Shown here piece by piece: positions 33,101 to 44,460 of a DNA stretch of 64,000 nucleotides. This DNA comes from Roseovarius azorensis. Lineage in GTDB: Bacteria > Pseudomonadota > Alphaproteobacteria > Rhodobacterales > Rhodobacteraceae. The translations under genes and the position numbers were made by a program. Under the pieces are notes generated by a model, which was given only the letters and a program-made list of their open reading frames with translations, had not been told where the DNA came from and ran no database searches. The stretch lies in NCBI RefSeq assembly GCF_900109455.1, contig NZ_FOAG01000010.1, positions 58,013 through 122,012 on the forward strand. The letters run 5' to 3'. Positions within the stretch are counted from its first letter, which is position 1. Every line of letters starts with the position of its first letter.

Positions 33101-33543
33101 CCACTCTGACAACGGTGCTGGGCCTTGCGCCGCTGCTTTTCGAACGCTCGACGCAGGCGCAGTTTCTCAAACCGACGGTGATCACGCTGGTCTATGGCCT
33201 TGGCTTCGGTATGCTGCTGGTGCTTCTGGTGGTGCCCGCTTTCATCGCCATCGGACAGGATCTCTCGCGCCAGATCACCGCGTTGCGCCGGGGCCTGCGC
33301 GTGCGCCGCGCGCGACTGGGGCTGGCGCTCGGTCTTGGGCTTGCCGCGATGCCGGTCTGGTTCGCCACCACGATGGGCTGGACACTCGCCACCGGCGCGC
33401 TGCCCGCGCCGCTGTCCGATGCCCTGCCGCTGCCGACTGAACCCTCGGCACTGGTGCTCTTTGTCGCCGGGATGGCGGCGATCCTGACGCTTCTCTATCT
33501 TGCCGCGCTCCTGGCCCGCCGGGTGCGCCCCGCCCGCGCCTGA
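30184..33543 (+). CDS. RND-family efflux permease
   Basis: A 1119-residue inner-membrane pump of the HAE/AcrB-like group with twelve membrane helices in two halves and two large periplasmic loops. TM4 carries the proton-relay pair D394/D395 (GIVVDDAIVVGE). The second half repeats the pattern with GMTGIIINDSIVLV. The extra C-terminal part (about 1040-1119) adds further hydrophobic segments beyond the usual end of the family. Start ATG 3 bp after the adaptor stop. Export substrates cannot be inferred; there is no local regulator. Confidence 0.93.
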   Translation: MARLLSYFTRHRTAANLLLVLMLVLGLATLPRMRAQFFPDVVIDNVTVSVAWEGASAEDVDNAIVQILEPALLAVEGGESSNASSRENSASITLDFEPGWDMSRATNEVQAALDVITTLPDEAEEPVIRRGAWRDRVTDVVITGPVGTEQLARLADEFVTRLFDAGVTRTTIQGVAAPETIVEVPGTNLIAHDITMAEIAAAIATGVSTDPAGDMTGANTRVRTGTEKRSPRDLATIPLRSTPDGTTLTIGDVARIRVEGATRNLAYYVGDAPAISLRVDRSAQGDAIRIQAQVQTIADQMTDTLPEGVTIDLIRTRAEAISGRLSMLLDNAMTGLALVVGLLFLFLNARTAFWVAAGIPVAMLGAIALMYAAGLTLNMISLFALIITLGIVVDDAIVVGEHADARHRKLGEPPPLAAERAATRMALPVFSATLTTLIAFFGLGFIGGRFGDLIYDIPFTVIAVLLASLIECFLILPNHMAHALAHSARQHWYDIPSRVMNREFTRMRDRVFRPFIAWVIHARYVVVATALVLLATQIASFIRGDVTWRFFNAPEQGTVSGNFAMVPGATRADALAQMREMQRATETLGAEYEERYGTNPLAYVVAQLGGTAGRGLAGSDTRDSDLLGGISIELIDADLRPYSSFAFVADLQDRVPQLPLTETLSFRGARSGPGGDALDVQIYGATAEELKAAAEALKSALGRYAEVSALEDNLAYDKSELILDLTPQGRALGISTDDLGRILRHRVNGIEAATYPDGPRSATVRVELPEEDLAADFLDRMLLRTPAGGHVLLADVVSVTSRTGFATVRRENGLRVVTVTGDISEDDPARAAEIMQALQTEILPAIASEHQIEYRLAGLSEQEDEFMADARLGLMLTLLGIYLVLSLVFSSWTRPLVVMAIIPFGLVGTIWGHAQWNVPLSMFTVVGLLGMTGIIINDSIVLVTSIDEYARERGIVPAIIEGTADRLRAVVLTTLTTVLGLAPLLFERSTQAQFLKPTVITLVYGLGFGMLLVLLVVPAFIAIGQDLSRQITALRRGLRVRRARLGLALGLGLAAMPVWFATTMGWTLATGALPAPLSDALPLPTEPSALVLFVAGMAAILTLLYLAALLARRVRPARA

Positions 33544-33584
33544 TCGCCCTTGCGCGTGGGCGCGTCCGGCGCTACCCCTGCGCC

Positions 33585-34523
33585 ATGCGTATCATCCGGG
33601 ATTACACCTATGTCACCGAGGCCGATCGCGGGGCCTCTGTCGCCATCGGCAATTTCGATGGCGTCCATCTCGGCCACCGCGCGGTGATTGACATCGCCCG
33701 CAGCGCCGGTGATGCCATCGGCGCACCCCTGGGTGTCCTGACATTCGATCCGCATCCGCGCGAATATTTCGCACCCGACGCCCCTCCCTTTCGCCTGATG
33801 GGTCGCGAGACACGCGCGCACCGGCTGGAAAAACTCGGGGTCGAGAGGCTCTATGAGATCAATTTCAACGCCGCACTCGCCGCGCTCAGCCCGCAGGAGT
33901 TCGCCGCAAGGGTGATCCGCGACGGCCTCGGGCTGCGTCATGTGGTCGTCGGCGCGGATTTCTGCTTTGGCAAGGGGCGCGCGGGCAACGCCGCAATGCT
34001 GCAGGAGTTCGGTGCCGAGATGGGCTTTGGCACCACCATCGCGCAACTGGTCGAGGGCAGTTCCGGCCAGGTTTCTTCCACCGCCATCCGCCGCGCGCTC
34101 AGCGACGGCGAACCGCGCACCGCCGCCGCCATGCTGGGTCACTGGCACCGCATCGACGGGCCGGTGATCGGCGGCGAACAGCGCGGCCGCACGCTGGGCT
34201 ATCCCACCGCCAACATGTCGCTCAAGGGGCTGCACCTGCCCAGGTTCGGCGTCTATGCGGTACTCGTCGACGTGCTCGATGGGCCGCACAAGGGCCAGTA
34301 TCAGGGGGCGTCCTCGCTGGGCGTTCGCCCGATGTTCCACGGCGCGGAACCCAATCTCGAAACCTTCCTCTTCGATTTCTCCGGCGATCTGTATGACGCT
34401 CACCTCTCGGTCGGGCTGATCGACTATCTGCGCCCCGAGGAAACCTTTGACAGTCTGGACGCCTTCATCGCGCAGATGGACGCCGATTGCGCCCGCGCGC
34501 GCAGCATTCTGGCCGCGCTATGA
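33585..34523 (+). CDS. ribF: Bifunctional riboflavin kinase / FAD synthetase
   Basis: A 312-residue cytoplasmic enzyme making FMN and FAD. The N-terminal FMN adenylyltransferase domain has IGNFDGVHLGH (21-31), TFDPHPREYF and the STAIRRAL motif. The C-terminal riboflavin kinase domain has GRTLGYPTANM and FGVYAV. No FMN riboswitch-like leader is visible in the 41 bp upstream. It overlaps the YcgN-like gene by four bases (ATGA). Confidence 0.96.
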   Translation: MRIIRDYTYVTEADRGASVAIGNFDGVHLGHRAVIDIARSAGDAIGAPLGVLTFDPHPREYFAPDAPPFRLMGRETRAHRLEKLGVERLYEINFNAALAALSPQEFAARVIRDGLGLRHVVVGADFCFGKGRAGNAAMLQEFGAEMGFGTTIAQLVEGSSGQVSSTAIRRALSDGEPRTAAAMLGHWHRIDGPVIGGEQRGRTLGYPTANMSLKGLHLPRFGVYAVLVDVLDGPHKGQYQGASSLGVRPMFHGAEPNLETFLFDFSGDLYDAHLSVGLIDYLRPEETFDSLDAFIAQMDADCARARSILAAL

Positions 34524-34990
34524 CCGACCCCATCGACCGCTCCGGCCTGCGCCCGCGCTACTGGGAAACCACACCCCTGAACCGCATGACGCAAAAGGAA
34601 TGGGAGGCGCTCTGCGACGGCTGCGGCAAATGCTGCATGAACAAGCTCGAGGATGAGGAAACCGGCGAGGTCGCCTTTACCCGCGTTGCCTGTCGTCTCT
34701 TCGACGACACCACGTGTCTTTGCGCACAATACCCGATCCGGCATCAGTTCGTGCCCGAATGCATCACACTCAAGCCGCATACCATCGACAGCCACGCCTA
34801 TTGGCTACCCGACACCTGCGCCTATAAGCTGCTGCATCAGGGCAAGCGCCTTTACGACTGGCACCCGCTGATTTCGGGCGATCCGCAAACCGTGCATCGG
34901 GCGGGCGTTTCCATGCAGCACCGCACCCTGCCGGAATTCGAAGTGCCCGAGGACGACTGGGAAGACCATATAATCGAGGAACCCATCTGA
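34520..34990 (+). CDS. YcgN-family cysteine cluster protein (UPF0260)
   Basis: 156 residues. A CDGCGKCC cluster (C32, C35, C38, C39) with further cysteines downstream (ACRLFDDTTCLC, PECITL, DTCAYK) marks the YcgN/UPF0260 family, presumed to bind zinc or an iron-sulfur cluster. Function unknown. It sits in a tight run ribF, ycgN-like, threonine aldolase, with one- and four-base overlaps, so all three are likely translated from one mRNA. Confidence 0.9.
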   Translation: MTDPIDRSGLRPRYWETTPLNRMTQKEWEALCDGCGKCCMNKLEDEETGEVAFTRVACRLFDDTTCLCAQYPIRHQFVPECITLKPHTIDSHAYWLPDTCAYKLLHQGKRLYDWHPLISGDPQTVHRAGVSMQHRTLPEFEVPEDDWEDHIIEEPI

Positions 34991-36039
34991 TGAACTTCGC
35001 CTCCGACAATACCGGCCCCGCCCTCCCCGCCGTGATGCAGGCGATGATCGACGCCAATGCGGGCTATTCGCCCTCATATGGCGAGGATGCGCTGATGGAC
35101 GAGGTGCGCGACCGGCTGCGCACGCTCTTCGAGGCGCCGCAGGCCAGTGTCTATCTGGTGGCGACCGGCACGGCGGCCAATGCACTGGCGCTGGCCACGC
35201 TGTCGCAGCCCTGGCAGACGGTGTTCTGCACGCCGCTCGCACATATCCACACCGATGAATGCAACGCGCCCGAGTTTTTCACCGGCGGCGCGAAACTCAG
35301 CCTTGTGGGACAGGCCGACAAGATGACGCCGGACGCCCTGCGTGCTGCTATCGGCGCATGGCCTGCGGGCGATGTCCACAACCCGCAGCACGGGCCTGTG
35401 GCGCTGACCCAGGCCACCGAACGCGGGCGGATCTATACCTGCGCTGAAATTGCCGCGCTCTGCCAGATCGCGCGCGATCACGGCCTGCCCACCTATATGG
35501 ACGGCGCGCGGTTCGCCAATGCGGTGGCCGCCCTTGGCTGCACCCCGGCCGAGATGACATGGAAGGCAGGGATTGACGCGGTCAGCATGGGCGGCACCAA
35601 GAACGGCTGCCTCGGGGTCGAGGCGGTGATCTTCTTCAACCCCGAGAACGCATGGGAATTCGAACTGCGCCGCAAACGCTCGGCGCATCTCTTTTCCAAG
35701 CACCGCTATCTTTCGGCGCAGATGCTTGGCTATCTGCGCGACAATCTCTGGCTGGACACGGCGCAGACCGCCAATGCCCGCGCCGCACGGCTGGCCGCGG
35801 GCTTGCGCGACGTATCGGGGGCCGAGATCGTCTTTGACCGCGAGGTCAACATGATCTTTGCAACCCTGCCCCGCGCCACGCATCAACGGCTCAGGGCGGC
35901 AGGTGCCGCCTATGCGCTCTACGATGGCCCGCTGGACAACGGCCCCGCCGACGAACCCCTGATGATGCGCCTCGTCTGCGACTGGTCGATCACCGAGGCG
36001 GATATCAGCCGGTTTCTCGATATCGCTCACGGCGCATGA
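34990..36039 (+). CDS. Low-specificity L-threonine aldolase
   Basis: A 349-residue fold-type I PLP enzyme that splits L-threonine/allo-threonine to glycine and acetaldehyde. The PLP lysine is K204 in GGTKNG. The family context FASDNTGPALP, GTAANALAL, HIHTDE and MDGARFANAV is intact. The ATG shares its A with the preceding stop (TGATG). A hairpin follows directly. Related beta-eliminating lyases cannot be fully excluded. Confidence 0.9.
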   Translation: MNFASDNTGPALPAVMQAMIDANAGYSPSYGEDALMDEVRDRLRTLFEAPQASVYLVATGTAANALALATLSQPWQTVFCTPLAHIHTDECNAPEFFTGGAKLSLVGQADKMTPDALRAAIGAWPAGDVHNPQHGPVALTQATERGRIYTCAEIAALCQIARDHGLPTYMDGARFANAVAALGCTPAEMTWKAGIDAVSMGGTKNGCLGVEAVIFFNPENAWEFELRRKRSAHLFSKHRYLSAQMLGYLRDNLWLDTAQTANARAARLAAGLRDVSGAEIVFDREVNMIFATLPRATHQRLRAAGAAYALYDGPLDNGPADEPLMMRLVCDWSITEADISRFLDIAHGA

Positions 36040-36048
36040 CATCGGCAG

Positions 36049-36067
36049 GGTGGGGTTTCACCCCACC
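36049..36067. terminator. Bidirectional palindrome between threonine aldolase and hydrolase genes
   Basis: GGTGGGG-TTTCA-CCCCACC, a perfect 7-bp stem. The loop holds the TGA of the minus-strand hydrolase (36058-36060). The same motif recurs at 38609 and, as a variant, at 39548. Confidence 0.6.
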
Positions 36068-36876
36068 TTCACACCCGCTTCGAGAAACCGCCGAACCTCT
36101 GCCGTCACCTGTGCCGGATGGGTGATTGGCCCCATATGCCCCGCGCCAGCGATCACGGCACGCCGGGCGTGGGGCATCCGCGCGGCCAGCCCCGCGTTGA
36201 TCGCCGCGATTATCGGGGGCGAGGCGCTCCCCTCCATCAACAGCACCGGCGCGCCGATCCTCTCCAGCGCGCCGCTGGACAGCATCCCGCCAGCATCGTC
36301 ATGCAGCGCCGGGGCCGCCGCCTCGATCATCGGCATCTGTGACGCAAGCTGTGCGCGCACTGCGGCGGGTAAATCCACCCAGCGCCGCCCATCGCCCCAG
36401 ATACGGGTGAACTCCGCTGCGGCGCGTGCATGATCCCCGGCGGCGATCCCCGCATCATACTCCGCCATGGTCGCAGCATAAGCGGTCCGCATCTGTGGCT
36501 GATCCGCAAAGGCCACCGCAAAGAACACAGGCTCATAGAGGATCAGCGTGCGCACCAGATCGGGGTGCTCCACCGCCAGCCGCAGCGCGACCGTCGCGCC
36601 AAAGGAATGCCCGATGACATCCGCAGGCCGATCGGGAAAATCCGCCGCAATCGCGGTGCTCACGGCCTGAATCTCGCCGCGCCCGTCCCAGGCCGCACTC
36701 TGCCCGTGCCCCGGCAGATCGAACGCGGTGATTGTCAGAACCTCTGCGAGATCGCGCGCCACGGCGCCCCAGCTACCCGAGTGCGCCAGCGAACAATGGA
36801 TTGCCAGACCGGCGCGCGGTCCCTTCCCGAACTCTCGCCACCAGGTCGGAAAACCCGCCCGCTCAGCCCGCGGCAT
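36058..36876 (-). CDS. Alpha/beta hydrolase
   Basis: 272 residues. The nucleophile elbow is GHSFG (S91). The oxyanion-side motif CSLAHSGSWG occurs near residue 28. A late histidine in GAGHMGP completes the usual triad, with an acid around DLPGHG to EGSASPP. Members hydrolyse esters, lactones or C-C bonds; the substrate is open. The start ATG lies 3 bp after the stop of the isomerase gene, so both are probably one operon and might serve one aromatic-degradation step. That link is inference. Confidence 0.85.
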   Translation of the reverse strand: MPRAERAGFPTWWREFGKGPRAGLAIHCSLAHSGSWGAVARDLAEVLTITAFDLPGHGQSAAWDGRGEIQAVSTAIAADFPDRPADVIGHSFGATVALRLAVEHPDLVRTLILYEPVFFAVAFADQPQMRTAYAATMAEYDAGIAAGDHARAAAEFTRIWGDGRRWVDLPAAVRAQLASQMPMIEAAAPALHDDAGGMLSSGALERIGAPVLLMEGSASPPIIAAINAGLAARMPHARRAVIAGAGHMGPITHPAQVTAEVRRFLEAGVKVG

Positions 36877-36879
36877 CGC

Positions 36880-37479
36880 TCACAGCTTGCCCGCCAGATG
36901 CAGATCCAGATCCTCCAGCCGGTCCTGTCCCCAGAACGATTGCCCGCTGTCCACGACATAGAACGGCGAGCCGAAGGCACCCGCGTTCACCGCATCCTCC
37001 AGATTGGCAGCATAGGTCTCGGCCCCGCTCAGCAACCCGCGATTCGCCAGATCCGGATCGAACCCGGCCGCTGTCAGACAATCACGCACCACCTCATCCT
37101 CTGCTATGTTGCGCTCTTCGGCCCAGCAGGCGCGCAGCACCGAATGCACAAGCGATCCCATATCCCCGCCGCCCGCCTCTTGCGCGGCAATGATCGCATA
37201 AGAGGACGGCGCCGGATTGGTCGGCCAGAATGCGGGCTTGAGATTAAGCGGCATACCCCGCTTTTTCGCCTGCCGCGGCAGATCCTGCGCGCGGTAGGCA
37301 TTGCGCGACGGATGCCGTTCCGCGGGTGGCGTGCCGCCGGTGCGCGCGAACAGCGCCATGATATCCAGCGGCTTGTAGGTCACGCTGGCCCCGTGACGCG
37401 CGGCGATCTCTTCCAGCCCGCGTCCCGCCAGATAGGCAAAAGGGGACAATGTCGAGAAATAATAGTCGATATGGGCCAT
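36880..37479 (-). CDS. 2-hydroxychromene-2-carboxylate isomerase family protein
   Basis: A 199-residue DsbA/GST-kappa-fold protein. IDYYFSTLSPFAYLAG near the start carries the active-site serine position typical of HCCA isomerases. RNAYRAQDLPRQAKKRGMPL and GSPFYVVDSGQSFWGQDRLEDL are further family blocks. In naphthalene-type degradation the enzyme isomerises hydroxychromene carboxylate with glutathione. Outside such pathways the role is unknown. The start was set at 37477-37479 (MAHIDYYFS). Divergent from prs. Confidence 0.88.
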   Translation of the reverse strand: MAHIDYYFSTLSPFAYLAGRGLEEIAARHGASVTYKPLDIMALFARTGGTPPAERHPSRNAYRAQDLPRQAKKRGMPLNLKPAFWPTNPAPSSYAIIAAQEAGGGDMGSLVHSVLRACWAEERNIAEDEVVRDCLTAAGFDPDLANRGLLSGAETYAANLEDAVNAGAFGSPFYVVDSGQSFWGQDRLEDLDLHLAGKL

Positions 37480-37582
37480 TTCGGCTCGCTCCCTGCTGGC
37501 ATCGCTTTGCCTGACCCTAGGCACATGCTAAGCGGTGTCAACATCACGAATCTGTCACATCGCACAGCCGGGGACCACCATA

Positions 37583-38599
37583 ATGCCAACCACGTCGCAG
37601 CCGAAACTGATCTCGGGAAACGCCAACATGCCACTCGCCACCGCCATCGCGCGGCGCATGTCGATGCATCGCGGCGTCAACGTGGGGCTGGTTGATGCCC
37701 GGATCGAACGGTTCAACGATCAGGAAATCTTTGTCGAGGTCTACGAGAACGTGCGCGGCGAGGACATGTTCATCATCCAGCCCACCTCGAATCCGGCCAA
37801 TGACAACCTGATGGAACTGCTGATCATGGCCGACGCGCTGCGCCGGTCCTCCGCGGCGCGCATCACCGCCGTGATCCCCTATTTCGGCTATGCCCGTCAG
37901 GATCGCCGCTCCAAGGCGCGCACACCGATTTCGGCCAAGCTGGTGGCCAACATGATCGTCGAGGCGGGCGTCGAACGGGTGCTGACCATGGATCTGCACG
38001 CCGCACAGATTCAGGGCTTCTTCGACATTCCGGTCGACAACCTATACGCCTCGCCGATCTTTGCGCTGGATATCCTGACCCAGTTCAAGGGCCGTGTGGA
38101 GGATGTGATGATCGTCTCACCTGACGTGGGTGGCGTGGCCCGCGCCCGCGAACTGGCCAAGCGGATCAATGCGCCGCTCGCCATCGTCGACAAGCGCCGC
38201 GAAAAGGCTGGTGAAGTGGCCGAGATGACCGTGATCGGCGAGGTGACCGGCAAGATCTGCATCATCGTCGACGACATGTGCGACACCGCGGGCACCATGT
38301 GCAAGGCCGCCGAGGTGCTGATCGAGAACGGCGCGCAGGAGGTGCACGCCTATACCACCCACGGCGTCATGTCCGGTCCGGCGGTCGAACGGATCACCAA
38401 CTCGGTGCTGAAGTCGATGGTCATCACCGACACGATCCAACCCACCGAGGCCGTGCGCGCCACCCCCAACATGCGCATCATCCCAACGGCCCCCGTGTTC
38501 GCGCAGGCGATCCTCAACATCTGGAACGGCACATCGGTTTCCTCGCTCTTCGAGACCCCCACCCTCGAGCCGGTCTATGAGGGTCAGTTCGGCGGCTGA
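37583..38599 (+). CDS. prs: Ribose-phosphate pyrophosphokinase
   Basis: A 338-residue enzyme that makes PRPP from ribose-5-phosphate and ATP for nucleotide, histidine and NAD synthesis. Class I motifs are [30 protein letters not shown], the SPDVGG block and the PRPP loop [11 protein letters not shown]. The chosen ATG ([11 protein letters not shown]) lacks a strong RBS; an upstream in-frame start at 37535 is possible but the sequence there is not conserved-looking. Confidence 0.96.
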   Translation: MPTTSQPKLISGNANMPLATAIARRMSMHRGVNVGLVDARIERFNDQEIFVEVYENVRGEDMFIIQPTSNPANDNLMELLIMADALRRSSAARITAVIPYFGYARQDRRSKARTPISAKLVANMIVEAGVERVLTMDLHAAQIQGFFDIPVDNLYASPIFALDILTQFKGRVEDVMIVSPDVGGVARARELAKRINAPLAIVDKRREKAGEVAEMTVIGEVTGKICIIVDDMCDTAGTMCKAAEVLIENGAQEVHAYTTHGVMSGPAVERITNSVLKSMVITDTIQPTEAVRATPNMRIIPTAPVFAQAILNIWNGTSVSSLFETPTLEPVYEGQFGG

Positions 38600-38608
38600 G
38601 CCCCGTGG

Positions 38609-38627
38609 GGTGGGGTTTCACCCCGCC
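38609..38627. terminator. Terminator palindrome after prs
   Basis: GGTGGGG-TTTCA-CCCCGCC, 10 bp after the prs stop; 7-bp stem with one wobble-type pair. Same core as at 36049, between convergent genes. Confidence 0.55.
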
Positions 38628-38636
38628 AAACCTGCC

Positions 38637-38990
38637 TCAACACAAATCCCGCCAGTCATCCTCGTGGAACGCGGCACCGATTGCCATCCAGCGCACGCGC
38701 ACCCGCGCCACCCGGGTATCGCCCCAAGTGCAAAACACCGCTTCAAACCCTTGTGATGTGATCTTTTCCGCCGTCACATCGGCGCGCGTGTTGCGGGCGC
38801 TGTCGATATCCCACAGCGACAGGGCGATATGAATCACCGGCGCGGATTTGAACGGCTTGCTGAACGCGATCTTCTTGCGGCGTTCGCGATCCCCCTTGCC
38901 CGTCCACATGTCGCCACCATCGGCATAATCCGTGAACAGCACGTCATCGCCCTGATCAATTCCAATGGCCTGTTGGATGAATACCTGCAT
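38637..38990 (-). CDS. H-type lectin domain protein
   Basis: 117 residues from ATG 38988-38990. The segment IAFSKPFKSAPVIHIALSLWDIDSARNTRADVTAEKIT, then GFEAVFCTWGDTRVARVRVRWMAIG, matches the H-type lectin (Helix pomatia agglutinin-like) beta-sandwich. No signal peptide is seen, which is odd for a lectin. It lies 109 bp beyond atpC on the same strand, but a strong terminator separates it from the operon. Confidence 0.8.
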   Translation of the reverse strand: MQVFIQQAIGIDQGDDVLFTDYADGGDMWTGKGDRERRKKIAFSKPFKSAPVIHIALSLWDIDSARNTRADVTAEKITSQGFEAVFCTWGDTRVARVRVRWMAIGAAFHEDDWRDLC

Positions 38991-39052
38991 GCCCGCGCCT
39001 TCCGGTCCCGGCCCTTCTCTAGTCATCATTCTGGGCATAATTGGGAACGAAA

Positions 39053-39075
39053 AAGGGGCCGTAAAACGACCCCTT
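39053..39075 (-). terminator. Rho-independent terminator of the atp operon
   Basis: Read on the minus strand: AAGGGGTCGT-TTT-ACGGCCCCTT, a 10-bp stem with one G-U pair, directly continued by a T run. It lies 24 bp after the atpC stop. The clearest intrinsic terminator in the window. Confidence 0.88.
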
Positions 39076-39098
39076 CCAGCATTACATTCGGGCAGATA

Positions 39099-39524
39099 TC
39101 ACTGCGCCGACAAACCGATATGATCACCCACCGCCACCATGTCGGCCAGTAGCTTTGCCGCCTCGTCCACCGCGCCGGGCTCGGAGGCATGGGCCTCCTG
39201 CGCGTGGTTCAGCCTGGCAGTGGCCTCGGCCACCATCGACTTGAACTGTTCCTGCGTCATGTTCTCGCGCGCCACGGCACGCTCGGCCAGCACCGACACG
39301 CTGTCGCCGCTGATCTCGGCGAAGCCGCCGGTCACGACATATTCGCGCTCACCCTCGGGGCCCGATACCTTCACGACGCCAGGGCGCAGCGTGGTGATCA
39401 GCGGCGCGTGGTCGGCCATGGCCGTCAGATCGCCTTCGGCTCCGGGGATCTGCACCTCTCGCGCCGCCACCGACGTCAGCAGACGTTCGGGACTCACAAG
39501 ATCGAATTGCACTGTCTCAGCCAT
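39099..39524 (-). CDS. atpC: ATP synthase F1 subunit epsilon
   Basis: A 141-residue subunit of the central stalk that couples rotation to catalysis and inhibits ATP hydrolysis. The N-terminal beta-sandwich begins [12 protein letters not shown], with [17 protein letters not shown] and GGFAEI. The C-terminal helical region is [12 protein letters not shown]. Last gene of atpHAGDC, 47 bp after atpD, with a hairpin in that gap. Confidence 0.95.
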   Translation of the reverse strand: MAETVQFDLVSPERLLTSVAAREVQIPGAEGDLTAMADHAPLITTLRPGVVKVSGPEGEREYVVTGGFAEISGDSVSVLAERAVARENMTQEQFKSMVAEATARLNHAQEAHASEPGAVDEAAKLLADMVAVGDHIGLSAQ

Positions 39525-39547
39525 TCCGGCCTCCTCTTGTGACGAAT

Positions 39548-39565
39548 GGTGGGGAAATCCCCACC
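39548..39565 (-). repeat. Intercistronic hairpin between atpD and atpC
   Basis: GGTGGGG-AAAT-CCCCACC, a perfect 7-bp stem in the 47-bp atpD-atpC gap. It belongs to the same palindrome group as those at 36049 and 38609. Here it may limit read-through or protect the upstream mRNA. Confidence 0.5.
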
Positions 39566-39571
39566 TTTCCC

Positions 39572-41014
<1,443 letters not shown>

Positions 41015-41893
41015 TTAAAGCGCTTCCGCGCCCGAAATGATTTCAATCAGCTCGTTGGTGATCACGGCCTGCCGCGAACGGTTGTACTCGATGGTCAGCT
41101 TGTCGATCATCTCGCCCGCGTTGCGGGTGGCGTTGTCCATCGCCGACATCCGCGCCCCCTGTTCGCCTGCCCCGTTCTCAAGCAGCGCGCTGAAGATCGC
41201 GGTGGCCACACCGCGCGGCAGCAGATCGGTTAGGATCGCCTGCTCGTCAGGCTCGTAATCGTAAAAGCTGCCCTGATCGGCCTCGACCGCCGCGCCGCCG
41301 ACATCCGCGGGGATGATCTGCTGCATCGTCGGAATCTGGCTGACCACATTCTCAAACCGCGCAAAGAACAGCGAGGCCACATCGAACTCGCCCGCATCAA
41401 AACGGTTCAGCACATTGACGGCAATCGCCTGCGCCTCGGCATAGCCGACGCGCTTGACCTCGGACATGTCGACGTGATCGACAAAATACCTGCCATATTC
41501 CCGCTTCATCGCATCGCGGCCCTTCTTGCCGACGGTGATGATCTTGACGGTCTTGCCCTCTGCCAGCAATTCCGCGGCGCGGGATTTCGCCAGCTTGGCG
41601 ATATTCGCGTTGAACCCGCCACACAGTCCGCGCTCGGAGGTCATCACGACCAGCAGATGAACCTTGTCCTCGCCGGTCCCTGTCAGCAGGCGCGGCGCAT
41701 TCTCTGCGTCGCCCACCGAGGCCGCCAGTTTCTCCATCACGGCATTGAACCGCTCGGCATAGGGGCGCGCCATCTCGGCAGCTTCCTGCGCGCGGCGCAA
41801 TTTCGCCGCGGCAACCATCTGCATGGCCTTGGTGATCTTCCGCGTGTTCTTGACGCTTCCGATCCGGTTTTTCAGATCCTTGAGAGAAGGCAT
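41015..41893 (-). CDS. atpG: ATP synthase F1 subunit gamma
   Basis: The 292-residue rotor subunit. The N-terminal helix [27 protein letters not shown] and the C-terminal [34 protein letters not shown] form the antiparallel coiled coil within the alpha/beta ring. The central Rossmann-like part includes [11 protein letters not shown]. 12 bp after atpA. Confidence 0.97.
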   Translation of the reverse strand: MPSLKDLKNRIGSVKNTRKITKAMQMVAAAKLRRAQEAAEMARPYAERFNAVMEKLAASVGDAENAPRLLTGTGEDKVHLLVVMTSERGLCGGFNANIAKLAKSRAAELLAEGKTVKIITVGKKGRDAMKREYGRYFVDHVDMSEVKRVGYAEAQAIAVNVLNRFDAGEFDVASLFFARFENVVSQIPTMQQIIPADVGGAAVEADQGSFYDYEPDEQAILTDLLPRGVATAIFSALLENGAGEQGARMSAMDNATRNAGEMIDKLTIEYNRSRQAVITNELIEIISGAEAL

Positions 41894-41905
41894 GCGCTAT
41901 CCCCC

Positions 41906-43444
<1,539 letters not shown>

Positions 43445-44005
43445 TTATCCGACCTCTTTCATTACATTCTGGAGGGAATCGAGCTTGGAGCGGATCGAGG
43501 TGTCGATCATCTTCGAGCCCATCTTGACGACAAGACCGCCGATGAGGCTTTCATCAACGGTCGCATTGATCTTTACATCCTTGCCGACGCGCGCCTTGAG
43601 CGTCTTGGCCAATTTTTCCGCCTGCGCCTTGGTCAACGCCTTGGCACTCACCACTTCTGCGCTCACCTCGCCCTTGTCCTCGGCGATCATCGCGTCGAGT
43701 TGCGCGACAAGCTGCGGCAGGACGAACAGACGCCGCTTTTGCGCCATCAGCGCGAGGCCGTTCTGCAACTCGGGAACGAGGTTCATCTTCTTGGCAATCG
43801 CGCCCATCGCGGTGCCCTGCTCGTCCCGGCTCAGCACCGGCGAGGCAATCATCGCGCGCAGATCGCCGCTCTCGGTCAACGCCTGCGCCAGATCATTGAG
43901 ATTGCCTTCCAGTTTGGCCAGAGACTTGCTCTCTTTCGCAAGCTCGAACATCGCTGTGGCATAGCGCGCGGCAATGCCTGAGGAAATCGAAGCTGGTTCG
44001 GACAC
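43445..44005 (-). CDS. atpH: ATP synthase F1 subunit delta
   Basis: A 186-residue peripheral-stalk subunit joining F1 to the b subunits. I set the start at GTG 44003-44005 (then [22 protein letters not shown]) because GGAAGG ends six bases upstream. A second in-frame GTG two codons earlier abuts that site. The frame is open further upstream but runs into the promoter region. First gene of atpHAGDC; the F0 genes are not in the window, as is usual for alphaproteobacteria. Confidence 0.94.
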   Translation of the reverse strand: MSEPASISSGIAARYATAMFELAKESKSLAKLEGNLNDLAQALTESGDLRAMIASPVLSRDEQGTAMGAIAKKMNLVPELQNGLALMAQKRRLFVLPQLVAQLDAMIAEDKGEVSAEVVSAKALTKAQAEKLAKTLKARVGKDVKINATVDESLIGGLVVKMGSKMIDTSIRSKLDSLQNVMKEVG

Positions 44006-44157
44006 GTCCACCCTTCCGATAATCTGGCCCCGGTTGGTCTGGGGCGACGCAGGGGTCACCTCCGGGGGCGTTGGCCTTTGGTGTCCTTCGCGAAACACCC
44101 AAATTCGGCTGCGGTGTAGCAGAGCCTTCCCGAGCGGGCAAGCCGCTTGAAAACCAA

Positions 44158-44187
44158 AGTATACCATTGAATACCGATTTATTTCAA
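44158..44187 (-). promoter_or_regulatory. Candidate promoter of the atp operon
   Basis: Minus strand: TTGAAA (44182-44187), 18-bp spacer, TATACT (44158-44163). About 145 nt of leader would precede atpH. The surrounding 80 bp is much more AT-rich than the window average, as expected for a strong promoter. Confidence 0.55.
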
Positions 44188-44460
44188 AGACTTGCGCAAA
44201 CTGCGACCTATTGCATGCTTTTTCCTCTGCAAAAAAGATCGCTTTTTCTCATGATTTGGCGATTCCATCTGCGCAGGCTCTGCCGAAACCCGCCACAATC
44301 GTTACCGCTACCACCCTGTCTGACGCACCAGGACGCCCGTGCGGACCAGCATTCTACCTGCAAACCGCGTAGGCCGCGGTTCACCCCGGCCCGCGAACCA
44401 GCCCACGCATGCCCACTCCGGGCGCGCCGTTAGCCCCGAAACGGAAAAACCGGTCGCGCT
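44188..44460. other. Non-coding stretch upstream of the atp promoter
   Basis: The whole gap between atpH and the methyltransferase stop is about 455 bp (44006-44460). It holds the atp promoter and leader. The remaining part shows no convincing coding frame, tRNA or hairpin of note. The 44200-44300 stretch is AT-rich and could contain further promoter or activator sites. Confidence 0.4.

Noticed and set aside
33544..33584. FMN riboswitch before ribF
   Set aside because: Only 41 bp separate the genes, too short for the RFN element, and its conserved segments are absent.
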